Shown here in pieces: positions 34,740-44,653 of a stretch of 64,000 bases of DNA. Under the pieces are notes generated by a model. That model worked only from the letters and a program-made list of their open reading frames with translations. It ran no database searches and had not been told where the DNA came from. Each line of letters opens with the position of its first letter. Positions within the stretch are counted from its first letter, which is position 1. The position numbers and the translations under genes are program-made. Source of the stretch: Corallococcus carmarthensis (GTDB lineage: Bacteria > Myxococcota > Myxococcia > Myxococcales > Myxococcaceae); contig NZ_RAWE01000001.1 in NCBI RefSeq assembly GCF_003611695.1, positions 105,373 to 169,372 on the forward strand, read 5' to 3'.

Positions 34740-37700
34740 TCAGGGGCGTTGCCGCTCACGTGCCAGCGGGACGAGCAGCGCGTGTGCTTCGTGGGACCTG
34801 GGCCCCCGGACCTTCCCGGCGCTCTTCGTCGCCCGCGCCAACAGCGACGCATGCCGGGCGCCGCCACGGTGCTCATGCCGGGACATCAGCACCAGCACGC
34901 GCGTGAGCTCCAGCGGATGGGCGTCCTCCGTGGGGTTGAGGAGGACGGCCTTCTCGGCCTCCGCCAGGGCTTGCGTCAACAGCGCCTTCGCGCCGGGGCC
35001 TGGCCAGGCCAGTGCTCGCAAGCGCAGGACCCGGGCCAGCAGACCGTGGCTCTCCGCATCGCCGGGGTTGAGTGCGAGCGCCGTCTCGAGGTCGGCCCTG
35101 GCCGCGTCGAGCGGTGCCCGTGCCTCATGCCCGTCGCGCCAGGCGCGTTCGCCCTCGCTGGCGGAGATGGCGGCGCGGTAACGGTGCAGCAGATGGCTGC
35201 CGGGGGCCAGCGCGAGCGCCCTGTCCATCAGGGGCCGCGCCTCCGCGCTGAGCGCTTCGAACGGACGGCCCTGCTGCTGCTCCTGTTCGATGAGCCCGCT
35301 GTAGAAGCGCGCCAGGTTCTCATGCGCGAACTGGCTGTCCGGCTCCAGTTCGAGCGCCTTCTTGTACGCGGTGAGGGCCTCCCTGAGAGAGGGGCCCGCG
35401 GCCTCGCCCCGCTGGAGCCGCGACAGCCCCTGGAGTGCGCGGAGGTTGCCGAGCGTGGCCCAGGTCGTCGAGGAACGGGGGGCGAGCGTCGCCGCCTCCC
35501 GCGCGTGCGACCCGGCGGCTTCCAGCAGGGACTCGGTGGGGAGCCCCCGTTGGAGCGCATGCAGGGCCTGGAGCAGATGGGTCTCCGCGAGCTTCCGGTG
35601 CGCCCAGGGGTCGCGGTGCTCCAACTCCAGTGTCCTTCGGGCCGCGACGAGGGCCTTCTCGATGAAGGGCAGGGGATCCCCGCCACGGTCCAGCGCATGG
35701 CGGGCGAGCGTGACGTGGGCCGCGTATTCGTACTCCGCGAGCTCCGGATGCTCGGGATGGGTGAGTGCGGCGCGCTGGCAGGCCTCCAGCACGCGCTCGT
35801 AGGCGGGGAGCGGCGGGCGTCCCTGGTACATGTCCAACACCAGCCGCTGCGTCCACAGCCTCGCCTGGGCCAGCAGGAGGGTGGTGTCGCTGCGTGCCAT
35901 GTCCGACGCGGCGGCGTAGAGCGACTCGGCGCGCTCATAGGCGTCCCGCGCCAGCGCGTGCTCCGTCATCAGTTCATGGTGCAGTCCCTGGGCGAACCAG
36001 GTGTCGGCGGCGAGCTTCCGGGCTTCGTACCGCCAGGCCTCGGTTCGCAGGGCCTCCTGGGCCTTGCTCCGTGCCGCCGCGTATTGCTGTGAATAGAGGT
36101 CGAGCAGGCCTTCGTCGTAGGGCTTCGGCTCCGGGCTCGTCGACATTCCCTGGCGCAGGTGGAAGCGCGCGGGCGCGAGAAAGTCCGCGTCCAGTCGCCG
36201 CAGGGTTGTTTCTCGCTCCTGCTTGTCGCCGGGCTGTTCCGCCTGCCTCCGGGCCTGTTCATATCGCGCACCCAAGGCCTGGCCGAGCGCGAGGTGGACG
36301 TCCGACTCTTCCACTCCGCCCTCCAGTGCGGCGCGCAGGTGGTGCACGGCGCTCGCGTATTCACGCAGCGCCAGATGCGCCCGCCCCAGGGCATGGTGGG
36401 CGAGGGCCGCCTCCAGCCCGGTGAGGTGTGTGAGCTCCGCGGAGATGCGGCCCATCCGCTCGCGCACCACGCCCTCCTCCGTTCGCACGTCGTGGAGCGG
36501 CAGCGAGTACACGGCACGCAGGAACAGCTCGCTCGTCTCCACCTCCTGCGCGAGCCGCCGCGCCAGCGCCGCGCGCCGCTGCGCCATCGCCCGCTCCCGC
36601 GCCATCAGTCCGCCCAGCGCGCCCGCACCCAACAGGACGAGCAGCAGCGAGGTGGCCAGGGTCCGGTGGTCGCGGATCCACCGCCAGGCGCGGCGACGCC
36701 AGGAGGCCCTGCGCGCCCGGAGCGGCTCTCCCTTCAGGTAGCGCCGCAGATCCTCCGATACCGCGCGTGCCGAGGCGTAGCGGCCGTTCACGTCCTTGCA
36801 CAGGCATTGGAGCGTCAGGGTCTCCAGGGGCCTGGGAAGCGACGGACACCTGCGGCGTGGCGCGACGGGCTCCTCATGCAGCACGCGCAGGAGGATCTGC
36901 TCGACGTTGTCGCCGGAGAACGGCGGTGCTCCCGTCAGCAGGTGGTAGAGCAGGGCGCCCAGTCCATAGACATCCGCCCTGGGATCCAACGGCCCTCCGC
37001 GTCCCCGGGCCTGCTCCGGGGGCATGTACGCGGGCGTTCCGAGCACGCCGCCCGTGGCGCTCGGGCCCTCGGGATCGCCCGGGCCTCGGGCCAGCCCGAA
37101 GTCCGTCATGGTGGCGTGCCAGCGGCCCTCCTCGCGTCGCTCCACCATGACGTTGGAAGGCTTGACGTCCCGGTGGACGACACCCAGCCGGTGCGCCGCA
37201 TGGAGCGCCTCCGCGACCTGCCGGACGATGTGGAGCTTGTCGGGGAGGGACAGGTGCGGCAGCGCGACGTGGAGCGGCTGTCCGGGCAGGTATTCCATCA
37301 CGACATAGGACTGCCCCGCGCGCACTCCCGCGTCATAGACAGCGCAGACGTTGGGATGTTGGACCCGCGCCTGCGCGCGCGCCTCCCGCAACACCCGGCT
37401 CACGGTCCGCTCGTCGCGGACGTGGAGGAGCTTGAGCGCCACGGTGCGTCCCAGCCGCAGGTCCCGCGCTTCGTACACGCTCCCCATGCCTCCCCGGCCC
37501 AGGAGCCGGAGCGGCGCGTACCTCCCGTCCACGAGCGAGGCGAAGGACGGCTGCGAAGCACCGATGAGGGGAACGGGTCCCAGGGGACCTGTCCTGGCGG
37601 GTGGTGCGCCCCGGGTGTCCTCGACGGCGGCGAGTTCCGCGAGCAGCGCGCGGACGACGGCTTCGTCCAGGTGTCCCGCGCGGATGAGCCCGTCGATGCG

Positions 37701-37823
37701 CGGTCCGTAGCGATGTCCGGGGGGCGCCTCTGGCGTGTCCCGGGGCAGGGCCTGCCGCACGTCTTCCGAGAGCAGCCCGCGCCGGACCGCGAGTTCGAGC
37801 AACGGGGCGTCTGGCGAATCCAT
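34740..37823 (-). CDS. Transmembrane Ser/Thr protein kinase with C-terminal TPR-like domain
   Basis: About 1027 aa from ATG 37823. After a ~100-aa N-terminal region comes a PknB-like kinase domain: GRGGMGSVYEA (P-loop), catalytic Lys in VALKLL, HRDVKPSN, DFGLA and GTPAYMPPEQ. A single TM helix (SLLLVLLGAGALGGLMA) follows at about residue 440; the remaining ~550 residues are helical, Ala/Leu/Arg-rich TPR-like repeats. Probably a membrane receptor kinase phosphorylating FHA partners such as the adjacent sigma-54 activator (3' ends 3 bp apart). Confidence 0.93.
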   Translation of the reverse strand: MDSPDAPLLELAVRRGLLSEDVRQALPRDTPEAPPGHRYGPRIDGLIRAGHLDEAVVRALLAELAAVEDTRGAPPARTGPLGPVPLIGASQPSFASLVDGRYAPLRLLGRGGMGSVYEARDLRLGRTVALKLLHVRDERTVSRVLREARAQARVQHPNVCAVYDAGVRAGQSYVVMEYLPGQPLHVALPHLSLPDKLHIVRQVAEALHAAHRLGVVHRDVKPSNVMVERREEGRWHATMTDFGLARGPGDPEGPSATGGVLGTPAYMPPEQARGRGGPLDPRADVYGLGALLYHLLTGAPPFSGDNVEQILLRVLHEEPVAPRRRCPSLPRPLETLTLQCLCKDVNGRYASARAVSEDLRRYLKGEPLRARRASWRRRAWRWIRDHRTLATSLLLVLLGAGALGGLMARERAMAQRRAALARRLAQEVETSELFLRAVYSLPLHDVRTEEGVVRERMGRISAELTHLTGLEAALAHHALGRAHLALREYASAVHHLRAALEGGVEESDVHLALGQALGARYEQARRQAEQPGDKQERETTLRRLDADFLAPARFHLRQGMSTSPEPKPYDEGLLDLYSQQYAAARSKAQEALRTEAWRYEARKLAADTWFAQGLHHELMTEHALARDAYERAESLYAAASDMARSDTTLLLAQARLWTQRLVLDMYQGRPPLPAYERVLEACQRAALTHPEHPELAEYEYAAHVTLARHALDRGGDPLPFIEKALVAARRTLELEHRDPWAHRKLAETHLLQALHALQRGLPTESLLEAAGSHAREAATLAPRSSTTWATLGNLRALQGLSRLQRGEAAGPSLREALTAYKKALELEPDSQFAHENLARFYSGLIEQEQQQGRPFEALSAEARPLMDRALALAPGSHLLHRYRAAISASEGERAWRDGHEARAPLDAARADLETALALNPGDAESHGLLARVLRLRALAWPGPGAKALLTQALAEAEKAVLLNPTEDAHPLELTRVLVLMSRHEHRGGARHASLLARATKSAGKVRGPRSHEAHALLVPLARERQRP

Positions 37824-38097
37824 CTTGCCGGGGATGATAGGGACGCGGCTTCCGGATTGGGCCACCCGGGCAGGTCGTGCGGTGCCGCATCGGCACACGG
37901 TCGTGCGGGAATGGCACACGCCTTCGGGCCGCGACGGCACCCGTGGCCGCCAGGGCGTGAGGCCGGGCCGCTGCCTTCCGACGGGAGCCCCCGCGTGCGG
38001 AGCCACGCGGGGGTGGCACGGTTGCTGCTCATTCACGCAAGAGCGGGCGACAACTCCAGACGCACCTGTTCGGAGCGTTGCTCGCGGAGGAAACACC

Positions 38098-39219
38098 ATG
38101 CCCGAGATCCGCTCCGTCCAAGACCTGCTCCAGGCCGCCGCCCCCATCCTCCACGCCGCGCGGGGAGACCCGGCCCGCATGGAGCAATTGTGCAAGGACC
38201 CTGTTCGCGTGTTGACCGAAGCCGGCCTCACCGTTCCGAACGCCGCGCGCGACACGCTGCCGCTCATCTTCAAGCAGGTCCTCTCCGTCCCGGCGAAGGC
38301 GTTGCCGGCGGGCCCCGAGCTGATGATCGCGACGATGGGCGCGAACACGGCGCTCCGCGGGCAGCTCTCCATTGAGCCGGGTCTCCAGGACTCGCTGCTC
38401 GCGTGCTCAGCGCGGGTGCAGGAGCGGCTGAAGGCCGAAGGGGCGAGCGACTTCCCGGTTCCGCTGAAGCCCCGGACGGTGCTGTCGGCCCCTGGGGCTC
38501 GGAGGTCGGTCCCGGCGGGGAGCGACGTCCAGACCGCCTCCAGTGCCGACGGCCTCGCGGTCTCCACCTCCGGCGAGGTCATCCCCGGCGAGGCGGAGTA
38601 CTCGCGGATCCGGGGCCTGCTCGCGGCGCTGCGCGCGGGCTACGAAGTCTTCGACGCGGCCACCGCCTTGCGCCTGGAGGAGGACTCTGCCGCGCTCATC
38701 AAGGCCATCGAGGCGGTGGACCAGCCCCAGCTCAACCCGCGCCAGGCCGTGCCGTGGGGCACCGCGGTCAACCTGCTCACACGGGACATGGTGAGCCTCC
38801 TGGCGAAGGCCCGGAAGGGTGACTTCCTCGCCTCGCCGGAGCAGGCCGCGGAGTTCCTCGACCTCAAGGTCACCCAAGCGATTCGTGCGCTCTACGAGGC
38901 GCGCGGCAAGGTGTGGGCCCGGCCGGACGTGGAGCTCAGCGTGCACTGGCACGGCATGGTGCTGCGCTTGTCGACGGAGCGGGTCCAGGCGTTGGCGGAG
39001 GGGCTGACGACGGCCGCGTCCATCACCGGCGAGCTCTCCGAGAAGGCGCCGACGGCGGACGTGGCGGCGGTGCTCGAGGTGGTGCAGTGGGTGCTCGGCC
39101 TCTACGCGAAGGTCCTCACCGTCGTGGACCGCGGCAATGGCGTCTACCTCACCTGCTGCTGGTGGTCGCTGCCGCCGCTGATGCTGCCGCCGCCTCCGTT
39201 CTTCCCAACGCCTGTCTAG
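38098..39219 (+). CDS. Hypothetical protein with leader-like N-terminus and Cys/Trp/Pro-rich tail
   Basis: A 373-aa protein, ATG 38098, ribosome site GGAGG. Residues ~20-55 (DPARMEQLCKDPVRVLTEAG, then LTVPNAARD) recall Nif11/NHLP leader peptides, in which a similar DPxxxLxxAG segment guides processing. The middle ~270 residues are helical without known motifs. The final ~30 residues read GNGVYLTCCWWS followed by LPPLMLPPPPFFPTPV, an odd Cys-Trp-Pro tail. No signal peptide. Divergent from the Ser/Thr kinase (274-bp gap), which may regulate it. Function unknown; a precursor-like role is speculation. Confidence 0.7.
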   Translation: MPEIRSVQDLLQAAAPILHAARGDPARMEQLCKDPVRVLTEAGLTVPNAARDTLPLIFKQVLSVPAKALPAGPELMIATMGANTALRGQLSIEPGLQDSLLACSARVQERLKAEGASDFPVPLKPRTVLSAPGARRSVPAGSDVQTASSADGLAVSTSGEVIPGEAEYSRIRGLLAALRAGYEVFDAATALRLEEDSAALIKAIEAVDQPQLNPRQAVPWGTAVNLLTRDMVSLLAKARKGDFLASPEQAAEFLDLKVTQAIRALYEARGKVWARPDVELSVHWHGMVLRLSTERVQALAEGLTTAASITGELSEKAPTADVAAVLEVVQWVLGLYAKVLTVVDRGNGVYLTCCWWSLPPLMLPPPPFFPTPV

Positions 39220-40408
39220 GAACTCCTGAAGGTGGCCATCGCGGCGCCTTCCCGGCCCAGGCGTGCATCGCCGGTGAGGCTGCTCCTCGAAGGACGCAGG
39301 TCGTCCTGCGAGGAGAACGGCTCCGGTTCAATGTCGGAGTGGAAGGTGGATGTTCGTGACAGTGATTGGGGGCAATCCACGACCACGGTGGGTTGGCCCC
39401 GTTTCACGGGACGCACCGTCCAATGCCTGCCCATTCCTCCAGGCCAGGAGTCCCCACGTCATGTCATCCCTGGGTTTCCTGCGGAATGAGTGGGTCTCCA
39501 GGGAAATGTTGTTAACCGCCTCCCCAAAAGTCAGCAGCACTTGTTAACCGCTCTCGGCCTCTCTCCCCAGAACGGGTGAAAGAGCGGTCCAGAGAGCCCA
39601 ATCGGCGGCGGAGGAGAGGGGGCATCTCGCTCTGCGGGGTTGAGAGCCGAGAGGGCCCTCTTCAGCACCGCGAGCCAGAATCCCTTGGAATTCAGCGGCT
39701 TGAGCACGAAGGCCCCGCGATATTCATCGCGAGGCCCGTGTTAAACAAAAAGGCCCTGCCAGTTGGCAGGGCCTTTCAAGAAGCTCCCCGAACGAAGGCC
39801 TGCGCGAACCCGTTCTCGGCTTCTCTCTAGAGACTGCGACGGAAAACACGAGAGACATCATGGGGTTACGTGAAGTCGGGAAGATTCGGGGTCCGATTGA
39901 GTGTCCGCAAACTTCCTGCGATTGGTTCCCCGGATATCGCAGATTGGGGATGGCGCCCAGCAGTCTTCAGAAGCAAATGGTATGGGGGGCGCATCGCACA
40001 TCGCCGAGGCCGTGTCGTAGAGAATTCCACCCCGGGACGGAGTCCACCTCTTCTTGTCGCGCCCGCAGTGAGCGCCCTGGTTGAAGTGATGCCGGTCCGG
40101 CCTTCCGATAGGCCCCAGCTGGTGGCCTTGTGCGGAATGCCCTGCTTGCAGCGGCGGCAGCGCGCCGTTCCAAGCTGGCTGGGCCCGTGAGCCTCCATTG
40201 AGGGGCGTCGCCGTTAGATGGCATCTACCGACCGCGTCGTACTTCGGACTGCGCATGGCGAGCATCACCGTCGGGCTCCAGGCGGGTTCTTTGTGACAGC
40301 CCCACAACGCCTCACAGCGCCGCCATACGTGGAATCCACGACAGGAATTGACTGGCTGCAATGCAGTAATAAATGATAATTAGCGCACCATCCGCGAGCG
40401 AGGTGCGC
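39220..40408. other. Long gene-poor region with repeat and terminator
   Basis: About 1.2 kb with no convincing gene. It contains a pair of TTGTTAACCGC repeats 33 bp apart near 39510-39550, a terminator at 39743-39776 and a stretch (39738-39925) partly matching 51326-51535. Minus-strand frames show plausible but unassignable peptide stretches. Probably decayed mobile DNA. Confidence 0.5.
39743..39776 (-). terminator. Intrinsic terminator inside repeated region
   Basis: A 12-bp stem AAAGGCCCTGCC/GGCAGGGCCTTT with loop AGTT. Read on the minus strand it is followed by TTTGTTTAA after the T-rich arm, a strong terminator shape. A similar hairpin lies at 51331-51371. Confidence 0.65.
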
Positions 40409-41857
40409 ATGTCAGTGAATAAAAGCCTTTCCAGCCGCATTGCCTTCATCGTTTCCCTGCTCATCGTCAGCGTGGCGTGGAGTGGGGCCTGGGCAGCGGG
40501 TTGGTCGCCTGCGGCGCCGATGTTGGGTCCCCGGTCGCTGCACAGCGCGACCCGGCTGGCGAATGGCAATGTGCTGGTGGCGGGCGGCTTCTACATCACG
40601 ACGGTCTGGAACTTCCCGACCGCCGCCGAGCAGTACAACCCCTCGACCAACACGTGGACATCGGCCGGCACCCTGCTCCGTGGACGCCGGGCCCATACCG
40701 CCACCCTGTTGCAGGACGGTAGGGTGCTCGTCACGGGAGGAGAGAGCACCACCAGCACCCTGGCCCAGGCCGAGCTGTACAACCCGGCGACCAACTCGTG
40801 GACGGAAGTGGCCCCCATGATCAGCCCGCGCGCCTTCCATACGGCGGTCCGGCTGCAGAACGGGAAGGTACTGGTGGCGGGGGGCGCTCCCGTCAATTCG
40901 GCGACGAACGCGGCCGAGCTGTACGACCCGGCGACCAACACCTGGACGGCCGTGCCTTCCATGAGCAGCGCCCGCAAGCAGCACAGCGCGGCCCTGCTGG
41001 GGGATGGAAGGGTGCTGGTGGCGGGGGGCTACAGCGCGACTACTCCCTTCTGGTCCAGTGCAGAGGTGTACAACCCGGCGACCAACTCCTGGTCGTCCGT
41101 GGGCTCCATGAGCACGGCCCGAGTGCTGTTCCCCCTGGTGGTCCTCCCCAGCGGCAAGGTGCTGGCGGTGGGGGGAAACAGCGGAGCGGGCCTGCCGCCC
41201 AGTGTGGATGCATTCGACCCTGCGACCAACACCTGGGCCCCGGTGGCGCCCATGGGAATCGGTCGCTACGTGCACACCGCGACCGTGCTCGCGAACGGTC
41301 AGGTCCTGGCGGCGGGGGCCTATGGCCGGGACAGCGCCGAGCTCTACGCACCGGCGACCAACACCTGGACGAGCGCCGGCGTGATGAGCAGCACCCGCGG
41401 TGAGCACACCGCGACCCTGCTCGCCAATGGGAAGGTCCTGGTGACGGGCGGAAGCGGTGGCAGCGGCCATCTCGCGACGGCCGACCTGTATTCGCCCGAC
41501 GTGGGGAGCGACCTGGGGAGCGCCCTGGGCTCGGGGCTGGTGCAGGCGGACACGTGCGCCGCCACCAACGATTCCACGCCCGCGTGCAGCGCAGGCAGCA
41601 CCGCGCCGGACCGGAGCTTCACCTGGACGGCGCCCTCGTCCGGCACCTTCACCGTATCGACGACGGGCTCCTCCTTCGACACCGTGCTGTCCCTCTTCGA
41701 CGCGAACACCGGCGCGGCGCTCGGATGCAACGACGACGTGAGCGCCAGCACGTTCCAGTCGTCCGTCGCCGTGACGCTCACTGCGGGACGGCAGCTTCGC
41801 ATCGTCGTGGATGGCTACCGGACGCGGTGCGGCACCCTCACCCTCAACATCCAGTAG
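40409..41857 (+). CDS. Secreted kelch-repeat protein with C-terminal PPC domain
   Basis: About 482 aa; the ATG at 40409 gives a signal peptide (IAFIVSLLIVSVAWSGAWA). Seven kelch-like blades repeat HTATLLxDGRVLVxGG and YNPATNTWT. The last ~110 residues form a bacterial pre-peptidase (PPC) domain (FTWTAPSSGTFTVSTTGSSF, LGCNDDV). Likely extracellular binding protein. The PPC module is paralogous to the broken one at 43357. Confidence 0.88.
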   Translation: MSVNKSLSSRIAFIVSLLIVSVAWSGAWAAGWSPAAPMLGPRSLHSATRLANGNVLVAGGFYITTVWNFPTAAEQYNPSTNTWTSAGTLLRGRRAHTATLLQDGRVLVTGGESTTSTLAQAELYNPATNSWTEVAPMISPRAFHTAVRLQNGKVLVAGGAPVNSATNAAELYDPATNTWTAVPSMSSARKQHSAALLGDGRVLVAGGYSATTPFWSSAEVYNPATNSWSSVGSMSTARVLFPLVVLPSGKVLAVGGNSGAGLPPSVDAFDPATNTWAPVAPMGIGRYVHTATVLANGQVLAAGAYGRDSAELYAPATNTWTSAGVMSSTRGEHTATLLANGKVLVTGGSGGSGHLATADLYSPDVGSDLGSALGSGLVQADTCAATNDSTPACSAGSTAPDRSFTWTAPSSGTFTVSTTGSSFDTVLSLFDANTGAALGCNDDVSASTFQSSVAVTLTAGRQLRIVVDGYRTRCGTLTLNIQ

Positions 41858-41943
41858 TCGCGGTCAGTCAGGGCGGGGCGCCTCCGGAGACGACGGGGGC
41901 GCGGTGGATTCGTGTCTGTTCAAACCCAGCATGGAGGCTTGCC

Positions 41944-43263
41944 ATGAATCTGAGACGTCTGTGCAGCATCTTCGTCGTGCCCGCGCTGCTTGCGACTGGC
42001 TGCGGAGCGCTGGAGGACTCGAAGGCCGTGGGCGATGAGACCCGGGAGGCTAACGCGGACCTCGCCACGTCGGCCGTCTTCTCGGGCACGGTGCGCAACT
42101 CGGCGGGCGCCGTGCAGGCGGGCGTCACGGTGGTCATCAACGGAATCTCCCGGACCACGGACACCACCGGCCGGTACTTCATGTCCGTCGTGGCGTCGGC
42201 CAACGGCTACGTCCTCACCCTCCGGAAGAACGGACTGGCCTCGGCGACCGAGTTCTATTCGGCGGGCAAGACGAACCTCAATCACACCCTGGAGACGGGC
42301 TTCGTGCAGACCGTCAGCCCGACGGTGGACAGCACGGTGACCACGCCCAGCGGCGTGAAGGTGAACCTGAAGGCGAACACGCTCGTCAACGCCAGCGGCG
42401 TGCCGGCCACGGGCCCGGTCAGCATCACCGTCGCGAGCTATGACCCGATGCGCATGCCGGGCGACTTCACGGCGGTGAACTCCAGCGGGCAGCAGGTCGC
42501 GCTCGAGTCCGTGGGCGCCGTCTTCGTGGGCGCCACCGATGCCAGCGGCGCGGCCCTCAACCTGGCGACGGGGGCCACCGCGACGGGCTTCATCCCCGTG
42601 CCCACGCAGGTGGGCAGCATGCCGGCGTGTGTCTCCGACGGCACCTGTCGACTCGCGATGTGGAAGTTCAACGAGACGACGGGCAAGTGGGAGGAGAAGT
42701 CCGCCAGCATGCAGGTCGGCCCAACGGGCACCACCTTCACCATGCAGGGCACCAGCAGCATCTCCGGCGCCGTCCCCATCAGCGTGGGCGGGCTGGGCAT
42801 GTGGAACGCGGACATCGAGAAGCGCGAGCCCGCTTGCACCATCATCGAGCTCGTGGGTTTCCCGGAGACCTGCTTCGGCACGACGGGCACCGTCCAGTTC
42901 AGCCTGAAGCTGCCCAACGCGGCGGGCACGCTCATGCCGCGCACCGACACGATGTCCCAGGCGTCGCCCTTCATCGTGCTCTACAACATCCGCGCGAACG
43001 CCTTGCAGGAGGTGGGAATCACGTTCCCGGCCGGCGCTCCCACGAGCTGCGCGAAGAACCTGGACATCTCCTCCACGCCCGCCGCCGCGGCCGGCTACCC
43101 GTTGTACAACACGACGGGCGGAGTCACCCGGTTCAACTCGGGCGCTCCGTGGGGAGGCACCGGCTACCCGAAGGACCCGGGCGGCAACATGGTCGACTTC
43201 GAGGACGTGGCCCTGGGCACGCACCCCTGCAAGTCGTCCGTGCAGTTCAAGACAGAGCTGTAG
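41944..43263 (+). CDS. Lipoprotein with carboxypeptidase-regulatory-like domain
   Basis: A 439-aa lipoprotein (lipobox LATGC). The N-terminal ~75 residues (VFSGTVRNSAGAVQAGVTVV, DTTGRYFMSV) form a CarboxypepD_reg-like Ig fold; the rest is beta-rich and resembles CILP/FAM171-like extracellular modules. Ribosome site GGAGG is near the start. It lies 86 bp after the kelch gene, same strand, possibly coexpressed. No enzymatic motif. Confidence 0.82.
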   Translation: MNLRRLCSIFVVPALLATGCGALEDSKAVGDETREANADLATSAVFSGTVRNSAGAVQAGVTVVINGISRTTDTTGRYFMSVVASANGYVLTLRKNGLASATEFYSAGKTNLNHTLETGFVQTVSPTVDSTVTTPSGVKVNLKANTLVNASGVPATGPVSITVASYDPMRMPGDFTAVNSSGQQVALESVGAVFVGATDASGAALNLATGATATGFIPVPTQVGSMPACVSDGTCRLAMWKFNETTGKWEEKSASMQVGPTGTTFTMQGTSSISGAVPISVGGLGMWNADIEKREPACTIIELVGFPETCFGTTGTVQFSLKLPNAAGTLMPRTDTMSQASPFIVLYNIRANALQEVGITFPAGAPTSCAKNLDISSTPAAAAGYPLYNTTGGVTRFNSGAPWGGTGYPKDPGGNMVDFEDVALGTHPCKSSVQFKTEL

Positions 43264-43274
43264 TCGTTTCCGAA

Positions 43275-43310
43275 CGGCCTGTCCCCTGAAGTCCCGAGCG
43301 GGACAGGCCG
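43275..43310. terminator. Hairpin after the lipoprotein gene
   Basis: An 11-bp stem CGGCCTGTCCC/GGGACAGGCCG with a 14-nt loop begins 11 bp after the lipoprotein stop. No T-run follows, so it may be a weak terminator or an mRNA 3' stabiliser. Confidence 0.5.
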
Positions 43311-43356
43311 CTCGTCGCTCGGCGTCGAAGCCTCCGACAAGTCGATTCGGAGGGAA

Positions 43357-43755
43357 ATGACTCACAGGGAATGGGGCACCCGGACGAGGAGAAATTACTG
43401 GACCGCGCCCTCCACCGGCATGTTCACCTTCACCACGACGGGCTCCACCTTTGACACGGTGCTCCTGCTCCTCGATGCGTCCACCAATGCGTCGCTGGGC
43501 TGCAACGACGATGCGAGCAGCACGACGTTCCAGTCCTCGGTGACGGTGAACCTCACCGCCGGCACGCGGGTGAAGATTGTCGTCGATGGCTACAGCACCC
43601 GCCGCGGCGACTTCGCGCTCAACATCTCCGCGCCGACCTTCGCGAGCTGCGCGGCGGTGAAGGCCGCGATTCCCAGCGCTCCCGATGGGGAGTACGTCAT
43701 CAACCCGACCGGCGCCCGGCCCATCTCCGCCTACTGCGACATGTGGGGCAGCAGC
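43357..43755 (+). pseudogene. Broken PPC + GON/fibrinogen-like secreted protein
   Basis: The reading frame shows a PPC domain (WTAPSTGMFTFTTTGSTF, LGCNDDASS) and then a GON/fibrinogen-type start (SCAAVKAAIPSAPDGEYVIN, AYCDM). The N-terminal signal and any enzyme domain are absent, and the 3' part ends where an IS66 TnpB fragment begins. It is paralogous to the end of the kelch gene at 41.6 kb. Confidence 0.68.
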
Positions 43756-43890
43756 TACTCCGGGGCGACGTCTTTCTCTTCGTCGGCCGGTGTAGGCGTC
43801 GAGCCAAGGTGCTGCACTTCGACGGCACGGGCCTGGTGCTCCTCACCAAGAGACTCTTCCGGGGACGCTTCGGCAGCCCTCTTGCCCCGC
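43755..43890 (+). pseudogene. IS66-family TnpB fragment
   Basis: A plus-strand frame different from the flanking gene reads GDVFLFVGRCRRRAKVLHFD then GTGLVLLTKRLFRGRF, the conserved core of the IS66 accessory protein TnpB. Only about 45 codons remain. It interrupts the PPC/GON gene. Confidence 0.75.
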
Positions 43891-44043
43891 GGTGCCCCGG
43901 GCCGCTCCCCGCAACAGTGCCCTCATCCTTCCTGTTGGCACCAGATCGTACTTTCAAGTATTTACATGGTTCCAAGTCCTGTTCGCCTGGCGTTCGGTGG
44001 CTTGAGCTGTCCCTGGCGTGGTCGTCCCTGAACAGGTCCGCAG

Positions 44044-44649
44044 ATGAAGAACGAAGAGAGCACGCAGAGCCGCCGCCAGCCGCGGCAGGAGCGCTCGCGG
44101 CAGACGGTGGAGGCCGTCCTCGATGCCGTCCCCAGAGTGCTCAAGAGGCACGGAGCCGGCGCGGTCACCACCAACCGCATTGCGGAGGTGGCGGGGGTCA
44201 GCATCGGCTCTCTGTACCAATACTTCCCGGACAAGCAGGCCATCTTCAATGCTCTTCATGAGCGCCATGTGGAGGATGTGAAACACAGAATGGAACGTGC
44301 CGTGGCACAATGCGCCTCGAGCACCATCGGCGAGTTTGCGGCCTGCCTGGTGGAAGGACTGGCGGATGCCCACATCGTAGAGCCTGAGCTCCACGAGATG
44401 ATCTCCGCCGCAGTCCCGGCTTCCTCGCTCGGGTTCAAGGAAGCCCTTCAGATGGCATTCGAGCTGGTGATTCCATCGCCCGAGGCCGGCACGTCCCGCC
44501 CGCCTGCGGGCGACCGGATGTTGTTCGTCCTGCCTCACCTGGTCGAGGCGCTGGTACACGCTGTGCCCCAGGCGCGCCCTCCCTTCACGGTGGATCGCGC
44601 CAAGGGCGAAGTCATCCGGACGGTCCTCCATTACCTGGACCGGCCATGA
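44044..44649 (+). CDS. TetR-family transcriptional regulator
   Basis: A 201-aa regulator with the TetR HTH (TTNRIAEVAGVSIGSLYQYF) preceded by a basic N-terminus (SRRQPRQERSRQ) and a helical ligand-binding C-terminus. The 3' end lies 4 bp from that of the NmrA-like gene on the other strand, so the two genes are convergent. A repressor of a nearby oxidoreductase or transporter is the usual role. Confidence 0.92.
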   Translation: MKNEESTQSRRQPRQERSRQTVEAVLDAVPRVLKRHGAGAVTTNRIAEVAGVSIGSLYQYFPDKQAIFNALHERHVEDVKHRMERAVAQCASSTIGEFAACLVEGLADAHIVEPELHEMISAAVPASSLGFKEALQMAFELVIPSPEAGTSRPPAGDRMLFVLPHLVEALVHAVPQARPPFTVDRAKGEVIRTVLHYLDRP

Positions 44650-44653
44650 CCCC

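Noticed and set aside
30291..39390. GGCAATCCACGACC match between about 30291 and 39372
   Set aside because: Only about 14-16 bases are shared and no longer alignment could be traced; it may be chance or a tiny mobile-element scrap.
39858..40361. Minus-strand frame of 167 codons
   Set aside because: It has a C-x-x-C and a few coding-like stretches but no ribosome site or family, and an overlapping plus-strand frame looks as likely.
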